Source of the DNA: Apus apus
Lineage: Eukaryota; Chordata; Aves; Apodiformes; Apodidae
Assembly (NCBI RefSeq): GCF_020740795.1
Contig: NC_067283.1
Coordinates: 60,233,966 to 60,297,965, forward strand
DNA: 64,000 nucleotides
Direction of reading: 5' to 3'
Shown here one piece after another: positions 63,722-64,000 of the stretch. The notes below the pieces were generated by a model that was given only the letters and a program-made list of their open reading frames with translations, searched no databases and was not told where the DNA came from. Every line of letters begins with the position of its first letter. Within the stretch, counting starts at the first letter, position 1. The translations under genes were made by a program, and so were the position numbers.

Positions 63722-64000
63722 CTGCAAAGGAAACGTATACCATAATTAGCGTGAATATTAGGCAAAGTGAAAGTTACAACCATAAAAATAAAACTAGAAG
63801 CTCTTTTTAGGATACCTGAAAAATAAAAATTCTAAAGACTATAAGCAACAAAAATTTTGGAACAACACTTTTGCTATGTGTTTCTAGAGTACATATCACA
63901 CTAGAAATTCAGGCTCCACACCAGAGTTCTAGAAGCTACTACAATGCAAACAAATACAATACCATGTCTCCGGTGTGAGGCAGACTGCAACACTTTGTGA
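63722..64000 (-). other. ATP9B: ATP9B intron, running off the window
   Basis: Intron 5' of the first visible exon; no exon recognised up to the window end. Confidence 0.75.

Overview
This window is nuclear DNA from a bird. Two things show this: the dispersed repeats are CR1-type LINEs ending in the ATTCTRTG-like 8-bp tail plus LTRs of avian endogenous-retrovirus type, and the one protein-coding gene is a vertebrate gene with GT-AG introns. The species cannot be told from what I can see.

The only gene I can support is ATP9B, a class 2 P4-ATPase (putative phospholipid flippase of the trans-Golgi network). It lies on the minus strand and fills the right three quarters of the window. I located 18 consecutive coding exons between 63721 and the stop codon at 17712-17714. 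Their phases join without a gap: 2176 coding nt, which is one carried-over base plus 725 codons including the stop, giving 724 residues. This is the C-terminal two thirds of the protein, from the cytosolic end of membrane segment M4, through the P and N domains, to M5-M10 and the C-terminus. The first exons (N-terminus, actuator domain, M1-M4) lie beyond base 64000. The catalytic motifs DKTG(T), KGAD, TGDK and GDGGND are all intact. An 11-residue microexon near the C-terminus (18608-18640), which can be skipped in frame, was recovered.

Layout: 1-14307 is intergenic DNA downstream of ATP9B with no supported gene. It holds a possible MIR-like relic, a very old CR1-like LINE relic, simple repeats and one CTCF-like site. 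A CR1 3' fragment lies at 14308-15006. From 15007 to about 17711 is AT-rich DNA that probably includes the ATP9B 3' UTR. From 17712 to 64000 is ATP9B, with introns from 151 bp to 9.3 kb. The introns hold several CR1 copies (23832-27215 with an LTR nested inside it; 31529-31706; 35094-35512; 35514 to about 37060; 40434-41023; 43467-43620; 50484-50793), an LTR relic (about 54637-54910) and two GC-richer blocks that I could not assign.

I found no operon, CRISPR array, phage, or novel multi-gene system. The observations most worth checking are the symmetric microexon, the LTR nested inside a CR1 with a near-perfect 5-bp target duplication, a CR1 copy with two internal deletions that keep the frame at each junction, and some local DNA structures.
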